A stretch of 64,000 nt of DNA from Microbulbifer sp. YPW1 (GTDB taxonomy: Bacteria; Pseudomonadota; Gammaproteobacteria; Pseudomonadales; Cellvibrionaceae): NCBI RefSeq assembly GCF_013367775.1, contig NZ_CP055157.1, positions 1,715,001-1,779,000 of the forward strand, in the 5' to 3' direction. Below are positions 1-9,186 of this stretch, piece by piece. Position numbers and translations under genes: made by a program. Under the pieces are notes generated by a model. The model saw nothing but the letters and a program-made list of their open reading frames with translations, had not been told where the DNA came from and did no database searches. Every line of letters begins with the position of its first letter. Positions within the stretch are counted from its first letter, which is position 1.

Positions 1-1506
1 GGCAAGATCAAGCAGATGGGGCGCGGGGAGCGGCTGCGACGGGCGCTGGAGGACCTGGGGCCCATCTATGTGAAGTTCGGGCAGTTGCTGTCAACGCGCC
101 CGGATCTGCTGCCGCCGGATATGGTGCTGGAGCTGAACCAGCTGCAGGACAATGTGCCGCCCTACCCGGCGGATCAGTGTATTGCGCGTATCGAAGCGGC
201 GCTGGGGGCACCGGTAGACGAGCTGTTCGCAGAGTTTGAGCGCGAGCCCCTGGCTTCGGCATCGGTGGCCCAGGTGCACGCCGCGCGGCTGAAAGGCGAG
301 CGGGGCGCAGCGGGAAAGTCCGTGGTGGTGAAAGTGCTGCGGCCCGGTATCGACAAGATCATCCAGCAGGACCTGCAGCTGTTGCGGCATATCGCGCGCT
401 GGATCGAGCGCTTTCTGCCCGACGGCCGCCGCATGCGCCCGGTGGAGGTGGTGGAGGATTACCGCCACACCATCGAGGGGGAGCTGGACCTGGTGCGCGA
501 GGCCTCCAACGGTTCCGAGCTGAAGCGCAATTTCGCCAATTCACCGCTGTTGTACATTCCCGAAGTCTACTGGGATTACACCCGCGACAATGTGCTGGTG
601 CTGGAGCGCATTGACGGTATTCCGGTTACCGACCTTGAGCAGTTGCGAGCCCAGAACACCGATATGGAATTGCTCGCCGAGCGCGGCGTGGAGATATTCT
701 TCAAGCAGGTGTTCGAGCACAACTTCTTTCACGCGGATATGCACCCGGGCAATATTTTTGTGTCCCGGGAAAATCCGCAGCGCCCCAAATATATCGCCAT
801 CGATACCGCCATCGTCGGCAGCCTTACCCGCGAAGACCAGTACTATTTGGCGCGTAATTTGCTGGCTATGTTCCGCCGCGACTATCGCATGGTGGCGGAG
901 CTGCATGTGCAGAGCGGCTGGGTGCGCAAAGATACGCCGGTCAATGCATTCGAAGCGGCGATCCGCTCGGTGTGCGAACCGATTTTCGAAAAGCCCCTGG
1001 GAGAAATTTCCTTTGCGCGGGTGCTGATCAGCCTGTTCCAGACGGCGCGGCGCTTCGATATGGAAGTGCAGCCGCAACTGGTGTTGTTGCAGAAAACCCT
1101 GCTCAATATCGAGGGGCTGGGGCGACAGCTTTATCCGCAACTGGATCTGTGGAAGACTGCCCATCCATTTCTTGAGCGGTGGATGCGCGAGCGTATTCAC
1201 CCCAAGACCATCGTCGGCGAAATCCGGCGATACGGACCGGAATGGCTGGAAAAATTCCCGCAACTGCCGCAAATGGCGTTCTCTGCGCTTGAGCAGGGGC
1301 AGCAGCTGGGGCCACAACTGCAGCAGTTGAGCGATCAGCTCGCAGGCAGCCGACAGCGCGGGCGTGCCCGCTATGCGCGAATGATCGTGGGAGGGCTGCT
1401 CGCAGCGGGAGCAGCGCTGGTGGCTTCCCCTGGATTGCTGGCGCAGATACCGGTGGCCAGTTGGGTACTGGGGGCGGCGGCTCTGGCCATGTTGCTCTGG
1501 CCGTGA
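1..1506 (+). CDS. ubiB: UbiB, ubiquinone biosynthesis atypical kinase/ATPase (5' end cut by window)
   Basis: The frame is open from base 1, so the gene starts upstream; alignment from memory with E. coli UbiB (546 aa) suggests about 45 N-terminal residues are missing. UbiB is an inner-membrane-associated ABC1/ADCK-family protein needed for coenzyme Q biosynthesis, thought to act as an ATPase for the Ubi complex. Visible are the family KxGQ motif (KFGQ), an ASASVAQVH block, the [10 protein letters not shown] catalytic-loop-like motif, and two hydrophobic C-terminal helices. The Mg-binding DFG-like motif reads DTAIVGS (Asp codon 802-804), whereas E. coli has DCGIVGT, so the glycine is replaced by alanine. 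The stop lies 59 bases before hisI, compatible with co-transcription. Confidence 0.95.
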   Translation, partial: GKIKQMGRGERLRRALEDLGPIYVKFGQLLSTRPDLLPPDMVLELNQLQDNVPPYPADQCIARIEAALGAPVDELFAEFEREPLASASVAQVHAARLKGERGAAGKSVVVKVLRPGIDKIIQQDLQLLRHIARWIERFLPDGRRMRPVEVVEDYRHTIEGELDLVREASNGSELKRNFANSPLLYIPEVYWDYTRDNVLVLERIDGIPVTDLEQLRAQNTDMELLAERGVEIFFKQVFEHNFFHADMHPGNIFVSRENPQRPKYIAIDTAIVGSLTREDQYYLARNLLAMFRRDYRMVAELHVQSGWVRKDTPVNAFEAAIRSVCEPIFEKPLGEISFARVLISLFQTARRFDMEVQPQLVLLQKTLLNIEGLGRQLYPQLDLWKTAHPFLERWMRERIHPKTIVGEIRRYGPEWLEKFPQLPQMAFSALEQGQQLGPQLQQLSDQLAGSRQRGRARYARMIVGGLLAAGAALVASPGLLAQIPVASWVLGAAALAMLLWP

Positions 1507-1565
1507 GCCGCTGCCCTGAAGCGAACTCGCCAGCCTACAATAACGAATGCAGTAAGGACGCACAC

Positions 1566-1964
1566 GTGAGCGATACCGATTTCACCCAGGCAGTCAGCTG
1601 GAACAGTGACGGGCTGGTGCCCGCCATCGCGCAGGATTACAAGAGCGGCCGGGTGCTGATGATGGCCTGGATGAACGCCGAGTCCCTGCGACTTACGGTG
1701 GAGGAAGGGCGCGCGGTCTACTGGTCTCGCTCCCGCGGCAAGCTCTGGCGCAAGGGGGAGTCCTCCGGTCACGTGCAGCAGGTGCGCGAAATCCGACTCG
1801 ATTGCGACGGCGACACGCTGGTGCTGATGGTGGAACAGCTCGGCGGCATTGCCTGTCACACCGGTCGCACCAGTTGCTTTTATCAGGTACTGGAAGACGG
1901 CCAGTGGCAGATCCGCCAGCCGGTGATCACCGACCCGAAAGAGATCTATTCAGGGGAGAAATAG
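1566..1964 (+). CDS. hisI: HisI, phosphoribosyl-AMP cyclohydrolase
   Basis: This 132-aa protein catalyses the third step of histidine biosynthesis, opening the ring of phosphoribosyl-AMP. The metal-binding DCDGDT motif and the downstream [13 protein letters not shown] cysteine motif are both present. I chose GTG at 1566 because an AAGGA lies just upstream and the protein then begins at the usual family position; a longer frame reaches back into ubiB but adds non-homologous residues. It is followed 8 bases later by hisE. In E. coli these two activities are fused in HisIE; here they are separate genes, as in pseudomonads. Confidence 0.95.
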   Translation: MSDTDFTQAVSWNSDGLVPAIAQDYKSGRVLMMAWMNAESLRLTVEEGRAVYWSRSRGKLWRKGESSGHVQQVREIRLDCDGDTLVLMVEQLGGIACHTGRTSCFYQVLEDGQWQIRQPVITDPKEIYSGEK

Positions 1965-1972
1965 ACAGCGCC

Positions 1973-2320
1973 ATGAGTAATATGCTGATACAACTGGATC
2001 GCGTACTGCGGATGCGTATGCAACAGGGGGATGCGGAGTCCTCCTATGTCGCCAGCCTGCATCACAAAGGGCTGAACAAGATACTGGAAAAGGTGGGCGA
2101 AGAGGCCACCGAGCTGGTGCTCGCGGCGAAAGACGCCGAGGGCGCGGATCTGGATAGCGACGCGCACAAGGCGCTGATCAGTGAAACCGCAGACCTGTGG
2201 TTTCACTCGCTGGTGGTGCTCGCACACCTGGGGACGGATTCCCGCGCGGTACTGGATGAACTGGGGCGTCGCTTCGGCCTGTCCGGTCTGGAAGAAAAGG
2301 CCGCGCGCAAGCCGGACTGA
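1973..2320 (+). CDS. hisE: HisE, phosphoribosyl-ATP pyrophosphatase
   Basis: This 115-aa all-alpha NTP pyrophosphohydrolase carries out step two of histidine biosynthesis, hydrolysing phosphoribosyl-ATP to phosphoribosyl-AMP. The family signature is clear: [12 protein letters not shown] with its Mg-binding glutamates, followed by the ETADLWFH acidic helix. The start at 1973 gives the normal length and sits 8 bases after the hisI stop, so the two are almost certainly translated from one mRNA. The gene continues directly towards tatA, a hisIE-tatABC order common in gammaproteobacteria. Confidence 0.95.
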   Translation: MSNMLIQLDRVLRMRMQQGDAESSYVASLHHKGLNKILEKVGEEATELVLAAKDAEGADLDSDAHKALISETADLWFHSLVVLAHLGTDSRAVLDELGRRFGLSGLEEKAARKPD

Positions 2321-2380
2321 TTTGAATTTCACCGGCCCAGGCCGATACAAGATCAAGAATTTTATTCAGGAGTAATTCAC

Positions 2381-2635
2381 ATGGGTATTAGCTGGCAACA
2401 ACTACTGATTCTGCTGGTCATCGTTCTGCTGATTTTCGGCACCAAGCGTCTGCGCAACCTCGGTGGCGATCTGGGTGGAGCCATCAAGGGCTTCAAAAAG
2501 GCCATGAAGGAAGAAGGCAAGAAAGACGGCGAGGAAGAAGATGCCGACAAGGATCCGGAACTTCTGACCAAGGACGAAAACGCCAAGCCCCAGCAGAAAA
2601 CAACCAGCGAAGAAAAGCAGTCCCAGGACAAGTAA
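2381..2635 (+). CDS. tatA: TatA, twin-arginine translocase subunit
   Basis: 84-aa Sec-independent translocase subunit that oligomerises to form the pathway for folded proteins across the inner membrane. It has a single N-terminal transmembrane helix (about residues 6-21), the hinge [10 protein letters not shown], an amphipathic helix ending around [10 protein letters not shown], and a highly charged acidic C-terminal tail. An AGGAG lies 8 bases before the ATG. It heads a tatABC cluster and is 42 bases from tatB. Confidence 0.96.
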   Translation: MGISWQQLLILLVIVLLIFGTKRLRNLGGDLGGAIKGFKKAMKEEGKKDGEEEDADKDPELLTKDENAKPQQKTTSEEKQSQDK

Positions 2636-2677
2636 CCTGGCACCGGCATCGTCCGCAACTGATAGAGCGAACCGCGC

Positions 2678-3403
2678 GTGTTTGATATCGGATTTTTTGA
2701 ATTACTGCTGATCGGTATCGTTGGCCTGGTGGTCATCGGTCCCGAGCGCCTGCCGGACGCGGTGCGCACCACCGTGCGCTGGTGGACGCAGCTGAAGCAG
2801 ACCCTGAGCAGTGCCAAAGACGAACTGGAGCGGGAAGTGGGTGCCGACGATATCCGTCGGGAGCTGCACAACGAGCGCGTACTGCGCGAGTTGCGCGAAA
2901 GCCAGGAGGCGATGGAGCGCACCTTCAGTGATGCCGAGCGCAAGTTCGAGCAGGATCTCAAGGCGGTGGAAGCCCAGGCGCAGTCGCTGAAACAGGACGC
3001 AGAGACTGAGGGTGAAGCAGCGCCGGAAAAAGAGCCGCCTGCAGAGCCGGATGTGGCGGCGGACCAGCGTCGGCAGGCCGCGGACTACCTCCCGGAAGAA
3101 GATCGCGAAGCGCGTATCGACGAGAGGTCCGATGAGGAGTACCTGCCGGAGGAAGATGAGGACGACGAGGATCAGGAAGATCCCGAATATCCCGAGCATC
3201 TACACGATCATGGCGACCCGCAATACAACCCGCACCACCCCGACCACTTCAAGCACGAGGAAGATGAAGCCTGGGCGGAAGTGGATCGGCTGGACCCGGC
3301 GGAGACGAAGGACCGTGCCGAAGCAAGTGCCGAAGAAAGTTCAGAATCGGCAAGCCCCGCAAAAAGCGACAGTGCAGGCCAGGTGGAAGACAAGCGTCAA
3401 TGA
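2678..3403 (+). CDS. tatB: TatB, twin-arginine translocase subunit with long acidic/His-rich tail
   Basis: TatB works with TatC as the receptor for twin-arginine signal peptides. The N-terminus (MFDIGFFELLLIGIVGLVV, starting with GTG) and the GPERLPDAVRTT hinge are typical. The protein is 241 aa, clearly longer than E. coli TatB (171 aa). The extra length is a low-complexity C-terminal region containing two YLPEED units (about residues 134 and 155), a run of acidic residues, then a His-rich stretch around residues 168-190 with many H, D and P residues. The stop overlaps the tatC start (ATGA). The tail is probably unstructured; a metal-binding role for the histidines is only a guess. Confidence 0.95.
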   Translation: MFDIGFFELLLIGIVGLVVIGPERLPDAVRTTVRWWTQLKQTLSSAKDELEREVGADDIRRELHNERVLRELRESQEAMERTFSDAERKFEQDLKAVEAQAQSLKQDAETEGEAAPEKEPPAEPDVAADQRRQAADYLPEEDREARIDERSDEEYLPEEDEDDEDQEDPEYPEHLHDHGDPQYNPHHPDHFKHEEDEAWAEVDRLDPAETKDRAEASAEESSESASPAKSDSAGQVEDKRQ

Positions 3404-4146
3404 CCGAGAAAGACCAACCGTTTATTGAGCATCTTATCGAGATGCGCGACCGCCTGCTGAAAACCCTGATGGTGGTGGTGGCGATCTTTGCCTGTATGGT
3501 GCCTTTCGCCAACGAGATCTACAATTTCGTTGCCGACCCCCTGCAGGCCCGCCTGACCGAGGGCGCGGGGATGATCGCCACCGAGGTGACATCGCCGTTC
3601 CTGACCCCCTTCAAGACCACTTTTGTGCTGGCGTTTTTTGTCGCGATTCCTGTGGTGCTGTATCAGTTCTGGGCATTTATTGCCCCTGGCCTGTACAAGC
3701 ACGAAAAACGACTTATTGCACCGCTGATGTTCTCCAGTGTGTTCCTGTTTTACGCGGGCATGGCCTTTGCCTACTTCGTGGTGTTCCCGCTGATTTTCGA
3801 GTTCTTCATCAGCTCCGCCGATGCCGATATCAAGGTACTGCCGGACATCCGCAGTTATCTGGACCTGGCGCTGAAGCTGTTTTTTGCGTTTGGCTTCGCC
3901 TTCGAAATCCCCATCGCCACCGTGTTGCTGATCTGGAGTGGTGCCGTCACCGCCAAGGATCTGGCGAAAAAGCGCCCCTACGTGATTGTCGCCTGTTTCG
4001 CTGTGGGCATGCTGCTCACCCCGCCGGACGTCATCTCACAAACCCTGCTGGCCATTCCCATGTGGCTGCTGTTCGAGGTGGGTATTTTATTCGGTCGTAT
4101 GATCAAAAAGCGCGGTAAAAAGGAAGCGGAAGCCGAATCGTCCTGA
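3400..4146 (+). CDS. tatC: TatC, twin-arginine translocase core subunit
   Basis: 248-aa, six-helix inner-membrane protein that binds the RR signal peptide. Family hallmarks seen: the N-terminal LIEMRDRLL segment with its conserved Glu, the first periplasmic loop TSPFLTPFK, the YKHEKRL cytoplasmic loop with a second conserved Glu, KKRPYVIV, and the GMLLTPPDVISQTLLAIPM block near the C-terminus. It overlaps tatB by four bases, so translation is coupled. No clear rho-independent terminator follows in the 137 bases before the next gene. Confidence 0.97.
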   Translation: MTEKDQPFIEHLIEMRDRLLKTLMVVVAIFACMVPFANEIYNFVADPLQARLTEGAGMIATEVTSPFLTPFKTTFVLAFFVAIPVVLYQFWAFIAPGLYKHEKRLIAPLMFSSVFLFYAGMAFAYFVVFPLIFEFFISSADADIKVLPDIRSYLDLALKLFFAFGFAFEIPIATVLLIWSGAVTAKDLAKKRPYVIVACFAVGMLLTPPDVISQTLLAIPMWLLFEVGILFGRMIKKRGKKEAEAESS

Positions 4147-4283
4147 TGTCATCCGCGGGCCTGTATGCGGCGTACAAACCCTGCACAGATCCCGTGCTAC
4201 TGTCAGTGCAGAGGGCGCGCGATTTTCGGTGATGTACTCGAATTGACGGCGGAATTCCCCGGAATTCTTAAGGGTGGCTTTCT

Positions 4284-5099
4284 GTGGTGGTACACAAAAC
4301 CTGTTCGGCGGTTACCCGCGTGCTGGGGCTACTGGCAGCACTGTGCATACCCGTTACAGTGCTTTCCGCGCAGTCCTATCCTGTAGGGGCGGAAGACAAA
4401 GCCTCCGCCGCCAACGCCTGTGTCATCCTGCTGCACGGCATCACCAAAGATTCGTCATCGATGCGCTCGATAGAGCGCGCCCTGCGAGAGCGGGGCTATC
4501 ACACGGTCAACCTCGACTATCCCTCCCGCAGTAACCCCATCGAAGTACTGGCCACTGAAGCGATTCCGCGGGGGCTGGCTGCATGTGAGGAGGCCAACAC
4601 CGGTGACTTGCACTTTGTCGCCCATTCCATGGGCGGATTGCTGGTGCGTTACTACTATGACCGCCGCGATGCATCCGACGTCACCAGTGTCGTTATGCTC
4701 GGCACCCCGAATCAGGGCAGCCGCCTGGGCAATTTCCTTTCCTGTATTCCGTGGATCAAGGACGTGAACGGCCCCGCCGGCAAACAGATGGGTATTGATC
4801 CGCGCAGCATCCCCAACCGGATGGGGCCGGTGCGCTTTCCCCTCGGGGTGATTGCCGGCACCCGCACGTTCAACCCCCTGTTCGCGGCAATTATCAGCGG
4901 CAATGACGACGGCCGTGTTGGCCTGCCCAGTACCTACGTTGAGGGCACTTGCGCGCGCGTCACCTACCCGCTCACCCACGACAACCTGACCGACGATCAG
5001 CGGGTGATCGATCAGGTGGTGGCATTTCTGAACACTGGGAATTTTCGCGGTGATGGAGTGGAGGCATTCCCTTGTGCAAACCCGGTGGAGACGGAGTAG
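4284..5099 (+). CDS. Secreted alpha/beta-hydrolase, lipase-like
   Basis: 271-aa protein beginning at GTG with a signal peptide (hydrophobic stretch about residues 10-29, probable cleavage after VLSAQ). It has the lipase-family oxyanion segment LLHGITKDS, the nucleophile elbow AHSMGG (Ser about residue 115), an Asp in NDDGRV and a His in LTHDNL, so a complete Ser-Asp-His triad can be proposed. The layout resembles permuted or class II-like lipases and PGAP1-like hydrolases that act on esters. The substrate cannot be deduced. It stands alone after tatC; several cysteines could form disulfides in the periplasm. Confidence 0.75.
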   Translation: MVVHKTCSAVTRVLGLLAALCIPVTVLSAQSYPVGAEDKASAANACVILLHGITKDSSSMRSIERALRERGYHTVNLDYPSRSNPIEVLATEAIPRGLAACEEANTGDLHFVAHSMGGLLVRYYYDRRDASDVTSVVMLGTPNQGSRLGNFLSCIPWIKDVNGPAGKQMGIDPRSIPNRMGPVRFPLGVIAGTRTFNPLFAAIISGNDDGRVGLPSTYVEGTCARVTYPLTHDNLTDDQRVIDQVVAFLNTGNFRGDGVEAFPCANPVETE

Positions 5100-5126
5100 C
5101 GCCTTTCCCGAACGACTGGTTTTCCC

Positions 5127-5360
5127 TCAGGAATAAATTGCGACTATGCTGGAAAAGCCGGCCACCAGCACCACCAGTGGCAACAATCCCTGGCGATGCT
5201 GACTGTCGGCCAGCAACAGTGCCAACGGGATCGGCGGGCAAAGAATAGCGAGCACCGTCAGGCCAGTGGATTCAGCGACACTGAGCCGCACTACCTGAAT
5301 CCACAACACGGCGCCGAGAACCATCGTAAAAACCAGTGAGACCGCTGCCACGGGCTGCAT
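5127..5360 (-). CDS. Small inner-membrane protein, unknown
   Basis: 77-aa hydrophobic protein with about two to three membrane segments (starting [16 protein letters not shown]). A longer frame exists, but the ATG at 5360-5358 is preceded on the minus strand by AAGGGA with 8-base spacing, so I use it. Its start codon overlaps that of the divergent lipoprotein gene at 5359. I do not recognise a family. Composition and the good ribosome binding site argue it is real, but nothing in the sequence indicates a function. Confidence 0.5.
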   Translation of the reverse strand: MQPVAAVSLVFTMVLGAVLWIQVVRLSVAESTGLTVLAILCPPIPLALLLADSQHRQGLLPLVVLVAGFSSIVAIYS

Positions 5361-6540
5361 GGATATTTCCCTTAAACGTTTCTTCGCATACCTAAAGTTA
5401 GCTGCTTCCAACCTGATTGGCAGTGGCCGGTGTAGGCGATTGCCAATTACCCTGGTAATCCTGGGCGCGTTTTCTGTGGCCGGTTGTGAAACCGTGCATT
5501 TCTACTCCCAGGCGGCCACCGGCCAGCTGAAAATACTCGCCGGGCGCAAATCCATTGATCGCCTGGTGGCGGATGAGCAGACCGATCCCAAGCTGAAATT
5601 ACAACTGGAGTGGGTGCGCGCGATCCGCGCCTACGCCGCCGGCGAACTGCACCTGCCCGTGGACAGCGCATACAGCGACTATACCCAGCTGAGCGGGGAA
5701 TACGCGCTGTACAATCTGATCGCGGCGCCGGAGTTTTCCCTGTCCCCGAAACGCTGGTGCTATCCAATTGCCGGATGCGCCAGCTATCGCGGTTATTTCG
5801 ATAAAAGTGACGCGGTGCGCCAGGAAGGACGCCTGCGTGCGCAGGGCTATGATGTCTATCTGGGCCCGGTGCCCGCCTACAGCACGCTTGGCTGGTTCGA
5901 TGACCCGGTGTTGTCGAGCTTCGTAAACTGGAAACCGGACCGGCTCGCCAGCCTGTTGTTTCACGAGCTGGCACACCGTCGGGTTTACATCTCCGGCGAC
6001 ACCCGTTTCAACGAGAGCTTTGCCACCGCGGTGTCGCGGATTGCACTGCCAGACTGGCGGCGTCGCAACGGCATACCGCAGCCCGCGGTAAAGAGCGTGG
6101 CCCAGGCCAGGCGGGTAAACGGATTGATGGTGGCGGCGCGCAAGCAGTTGAAGTCCATCTACGACGACACTGACCTGGGCACCGAGGAAAAGCGCGCACG
6201 CAAGGCGCAGACCCTGCAACGGTTGCGTCACTGCTATCGAGAGGCCTCGGCGGGCTGGGTGCAGGACGAGAAATTTGCGCGCATGATCGAAAAGACCAAC
6301 AACGCCACCCTGGCACTGGTGAGCGAATACCAGTCTCAGGTGCCCGCGTTTGTGCAGCTTTACCGGGATAGCGGCGAAGACTGGGAGGCGTTCTACACCG
6401 CGGTGGAGCAGTTGGGTGCGTTGCCCAAGGACACCCGCAAGGCGCGCTTGAAGGTGCTCAGTGAGCGGGCTCAGGCTTCAAGCAAGAACGTGACCGGGCC
6501 ATCGTTGCAGAGTGATACCTGCATGTCCGCGGCGAACTGA
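5359..6540 (+). CDS. Putative aminopeptidase lipoprotein (PF10023-like)
   Basis: 393-aa protein with an N-terminal basic/hydrophobic segment and a lipobox ending FSVAGC (Cys about residue 43), so probably an envelope lipoprotein. It matches the predicted-aminopeptidase family PF10023 in my recollection: a zinc-type [12 protein letters not shown] motif followed by NESFATAVS, plus the family block [19 protein letters not shown]. The n-region is long for a lipoprotein and there is no obvious Shine-Dalgarno before 5359, so the true start may be further in, for example at TTG 5440. Its 3' end overlaps dtd tail-to-tail by 70 bases. Confidence 0.75.
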   Translation: MDISLKRFFAYLKLAASNLIGSGRCRRLPITLVILGAFSVAGCETVHFYSQAATGQLKILAGRKSIDRLVADEQTDPKLKLQLEWVRAIRAYAAGELHLPVDSAYSDYTQLSGEYALYNLIAAPEFSLSPKRWCYPIAGCASYRGYFDKSDAVRQEGRLRAQGYDVYLGPVPAYSTLGWFDDPVLSSFVNWKPDRLASLLFHELAHRRVYISGDTRFNESFATAVSRIALPDWRRRNGIPQPAVKSVAQARRVNGLMVAARKQLKSIYDDTDLGTEEKRARKAQTLQRLRHCYREASAGWVQDEKFARMIEKTNNATLALVSEYQSQVPAFVQLYRDSGEDWEAFYTAVEQLGALPKDTRKARLKVLSERAQASSKNVTGPSLQSDTCMSAAN

Positions 6541-6917
6541 CCGCCGGCTACCGGGAATTCCTCGGCGGTTTTCACGCGCGCCTGCTGCAGGAAGTAGTCG
6601 TAAAGGGCTTCCGCCTGCTGCGGTGTGGCGCCGCGACTGAAGCTGGGGCGCAGACCCTTGGCGGTATCCGCCACCAGGGTAAACTGACTGACCACCAGCA
6701 AACCGCCGCCGGCCTGCTGCACGTTCAGGTTCATCTTGCCCTGCTCGTCGCTGAATATCCGGTAGTGGAGCACCTTGTGCAGCAGCTTGTCCGCGGTTTC
6801 CTCGGTGTCTGTGGCTTCAACGCCGAGCAACAACAGAATCCCGTGGTCGATGGCGCCGACGTTTTCACTGCTCACTTCCACTTTCGCGTGCTTTACCCGC
6901 TGAATCAGGCCTTTCAT
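6471..6917 (-). CDS. dtd: D-aminoacyl-tRNA deacylase
   Basis: 148-aa enzyme that hydrolyses D-aminoacyl-tRNA, removing mischarged D-amino acids. The DTD signature SQFTL and the C-terminal NDGPVTF (the NxGPVT motif of the active site) are both present, and the length is standard. The last 70 bases overlap the end of the convergent lipoprotein gene. The start codon is conventional (MKGLIQRV). No operon partner on this strand. Confidence 0.96.
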   Translation of the reverse strand: MKGLIQRVKHAKVEVSSENVGAIDHGILLLLGVEATDTEETADKLLHKVLHYRIFSDEQGKMNLNVQQAGGGLLVVSQFTLVADTAKGLRPSFSRGATPQQAEALYDYFLQQARVKTAEEFPVAGGQFAADMQVSLCNDGPVTFLLEA

Positions 6918-7013
6918 CGATAACCTCTTCTAAAATGCTGTTACCCGCTAGAACGCTGGCGGCGAATTTTCTAGATTAGCCCACTGATCGCCAATAAAAA
7001 ACCGGAAGTCTCC

Positions 7014-9137
7014 ATGAAGAAAACCGCTTTCACCCTGGGTGCCGTGTGTATTGCTGTGGCGGCTGCGTTCGCTGTCAGCGACGAGGGCCAGCCTGAATAC
7101 CCTGAAACCAAGACCGTCGACCAGAAAGACGACTACTTCGGTACCGAAGTCAGTGATCCCTACCGGTGGCTGGAGGCCCAGGAATCCGCGGCGGTGAAAT
7201 CGTGGGTGACGGCGCAGAACGACTTTTCCCTGCCGCAACTCAAGGCGCTGCCGGGCTGGCAGAAGATCAACGATCGCCTGACCCAGCTGTGGGAGTACGA
7301 GCGCTATGGCGTGCCCTACAAAAAGGCCGGCCAGGTGTTCTACGAATACAACGACGGCAGCTGGGACCAGAGTGTGTTTTACACCACCCGCGATATCACC
7401 AAAGACGGACATGTGGTACTGGATCCACGCACCCTCAGTGAAGACGGCACCATCGCCGCCAAGCGCTACTCCGTTAGCCCCAATGGGCGCTACCTGGCCT
7501 ACGGTACCTCCGATGGCGGCACCGACTGGACCGACTACCACGTGCGGGACCTGAAGACCCGGCGACTGATTCCCGATCACCTCACCGGTATCAAGTTCAG
7601 CGGTGCCAGCTGGGCCAAGGATGAATCCGGTTTTTACTACAGCCGCTATCCGTTCAATGAAGACGGCAGTGCCGACGACAGCAAGCAGGTCTCAGTCTAT
7701 TTCCACAAGATCGGCGAGCCCCAGAGCAAGGACCAGCTTGTCTACGAAATTACCGATCACCCCACCCGCAATCCGGGTGCTGAAGTCAGTGACGACGGTA
7801 AATACCTGATCCTGGGGATTTTTGATGGCTACGACAGCAATGGCGTTTACTACAAGGATCTGACCGATCCCGATGCAAAAGCGGTGAAACTGCTGGACGA
7901 GTGGGACGCGCTGTACACCTATCTCGGCAACAAGGGCAAGACGTTCTATTTTGAAACCAATGCGAATGCCACCAATGGTCGCATTATTGCCATCGACCTG
8001 GATCAGCCCGACAGGGCGCACTGGAAAACCCTGGTACCCGAGCAGAAGGATGCCCTGCAGAGCGCGAGCCTGATTGGTGGCCGCTTTGTACTGCATTACC
8101 TGGAAGACGCAAAATCCAAGGTTGTGGTGACGGATCTCAATGGCCGGCAGCAGTACCAGCTAAAGCTGCCCGGAATGGGGACCGTGGCCGGTTTCTATGG
8201 CGACCCCGACGACAGCGAGACCTACTACTCGTTCAGCAATTTCATAACGCCACCCAGTATTTACAAACTGGACGTGGCCAGCGGAAAAACGGAGAAGGTC
8301 AAAGCACCGGAATATCCCGCGGACTTTTCTGACTACACCATCAGCCAACACTTCTTTAAAAGCAAAGACGGCACCCGTGTGCCGCTGTTCCTGGTGCATA
8401 AAAAAGGGCTGAAAAAGGACGCGGCAAATCCGACGCTGCTTTACGGATACGGTGGCTTCAACGCCGCGCAGTTGCCGAGCTTTTACACCCGCTTTGCCGG
8501 TTGGCTGGATATGGGTGGCACCTTTGCCATGGTGAACCTGCGCGGTGGCAGCGAGTACGGTGGAGCCTGGCACAAGGCCGGTACCAAGCTGCAGAAACAG
8601 AATGTGTTCGATGATTTTATCGGTGCGGCAGAGTGGCTGATCGAAGAGAAGATTACCTCACCGGAGAAGCTCGGCATCATGGGCCGTTCCAATGGCGGCC
8701 TGCTGGTAGGCGCTACCGAAGTGCAGCGTCCGGAGCTGTTCAAGGTGGCACTGCCGATTGTCGGTGTGTTGGATATGTTGCGCTACCACACCGCTTCCGC
8801 CAACGCCCGCCAGTGGTCCAGCGATTACGGCCTGTCGGAAAACAAGGATGAGTTCGCTGCGCTCTATGCTTACTCACCGGTACACAACACCAAAAAAGGC
8901 ACTTGCTACCCGGCGACCCTGATCACCACCGCGGATCGCGACGATCGCGTGGTTCCGTGGCACAGCTATAAATTTGCCGCAGCGCTGCAGCGCGACCAAG
9001 GCTGCGATAACCCGATTTACCTCGCCGTAGAGACTCGCGCGGGCCACGGAGCTGGCAAGCCGGTGTGGATGCAGGTGGAAGACTTTACCAACCAGTATGC
9101 GTTTCTCGCCCATGAACTGGGTTTGAAGATAGAGTAG
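7014..9137 (+). CDS. Prolyl oligopeptidase family serine peptidase (S9A), exported
   Basis: 707-aa peptidase that cleaves short peptides after proline. The N-terminus is a signal peptide (MKKTAFTLGAVCIAVAAAFA), so it acts in the periplasm or outside. A seven-bladed propeller domain covers roughly residues 100-430 and the alpha/beta-hydrolase domain the remainder. The catalytic Ser is in GRSNGG (about residue 559), the Asp in DRDDRVVP (about 643) and the His in AGHGAG (about 678). The DPYRWLE sequence near the N-terminus is typical of bacterial S9A enzymes. Monocistronic as far as can be seen. Confidence 0.93.
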   Translation: MKKTAFTLGAVCIAVAAAFAVSDEGQPEYPETKTVDQKDDYFGTEVSDPYRWLEAQESAAVKSWVTAQNDFSLPQLKALPGWQKINDRLTQLWEYERYGVPYKKAGQVFYEYNDGSWDQSVFYTTRDITKDGHVVLDPRTLSEDGTIAAKRYSVSPNGRYLAYGTSDGGTDWTDYHVRDLKTRRLIPDHLTGIKFSGASWAKDESGFYYSRYPFNEDGSADDSKQVSVYFHKIGEPQSKDQLVYEITDHPTRNPGAEVSDDGKYLILGIFDGYDSNGVYYKDLTDPDAKAVKLLDEWDALYTYLGNKGKTFYFETNANATNGRIIAIDLDQPDRAHWKTLVPEQKDALQSASLIGGRFVLHYLEDAKSKVVVTDLNGRQQYQLKLPGMGTVAGFYGDPDDSETYYSFSNFITPPSIYKLDVASGKTEKVKAPEYPADFSDYTISQHFFKSKDGTRVPLFLVHKKGLKKDAANPTLLYGYGGFNAAQLPSFYTRFAGWLDMGGTFAMVNLRGGSEYGGAWHKAGTKLQKQNVFDDFIGAAEWLIEEKITSPEKLGIMGRSNGGLLVGATEVQRPELFKVALPIVGVLDMLRYHTASANARQWSSDYGLSENKDEFAALYAYSPVHNTKKGTCYPATLITTADRDDRVVPWHSYKFAAALQRDQGCDNPIYLAVETRAGHGAGKPVWMQVEDFTNQYAFLAHELGLKIE

Positions 9138-9186
9138 TCTCTTAGTTCCCGGGCGGCGCCGCCGCCCGACGAATCAGAGAATCGCA

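Noticed and set aside
9150..9168. GC hairpin after the prolyl oligopeptidase gene as a terminator
   Set aside because: 8-bp stem but no T-run on either strand, so not called as a terminator.
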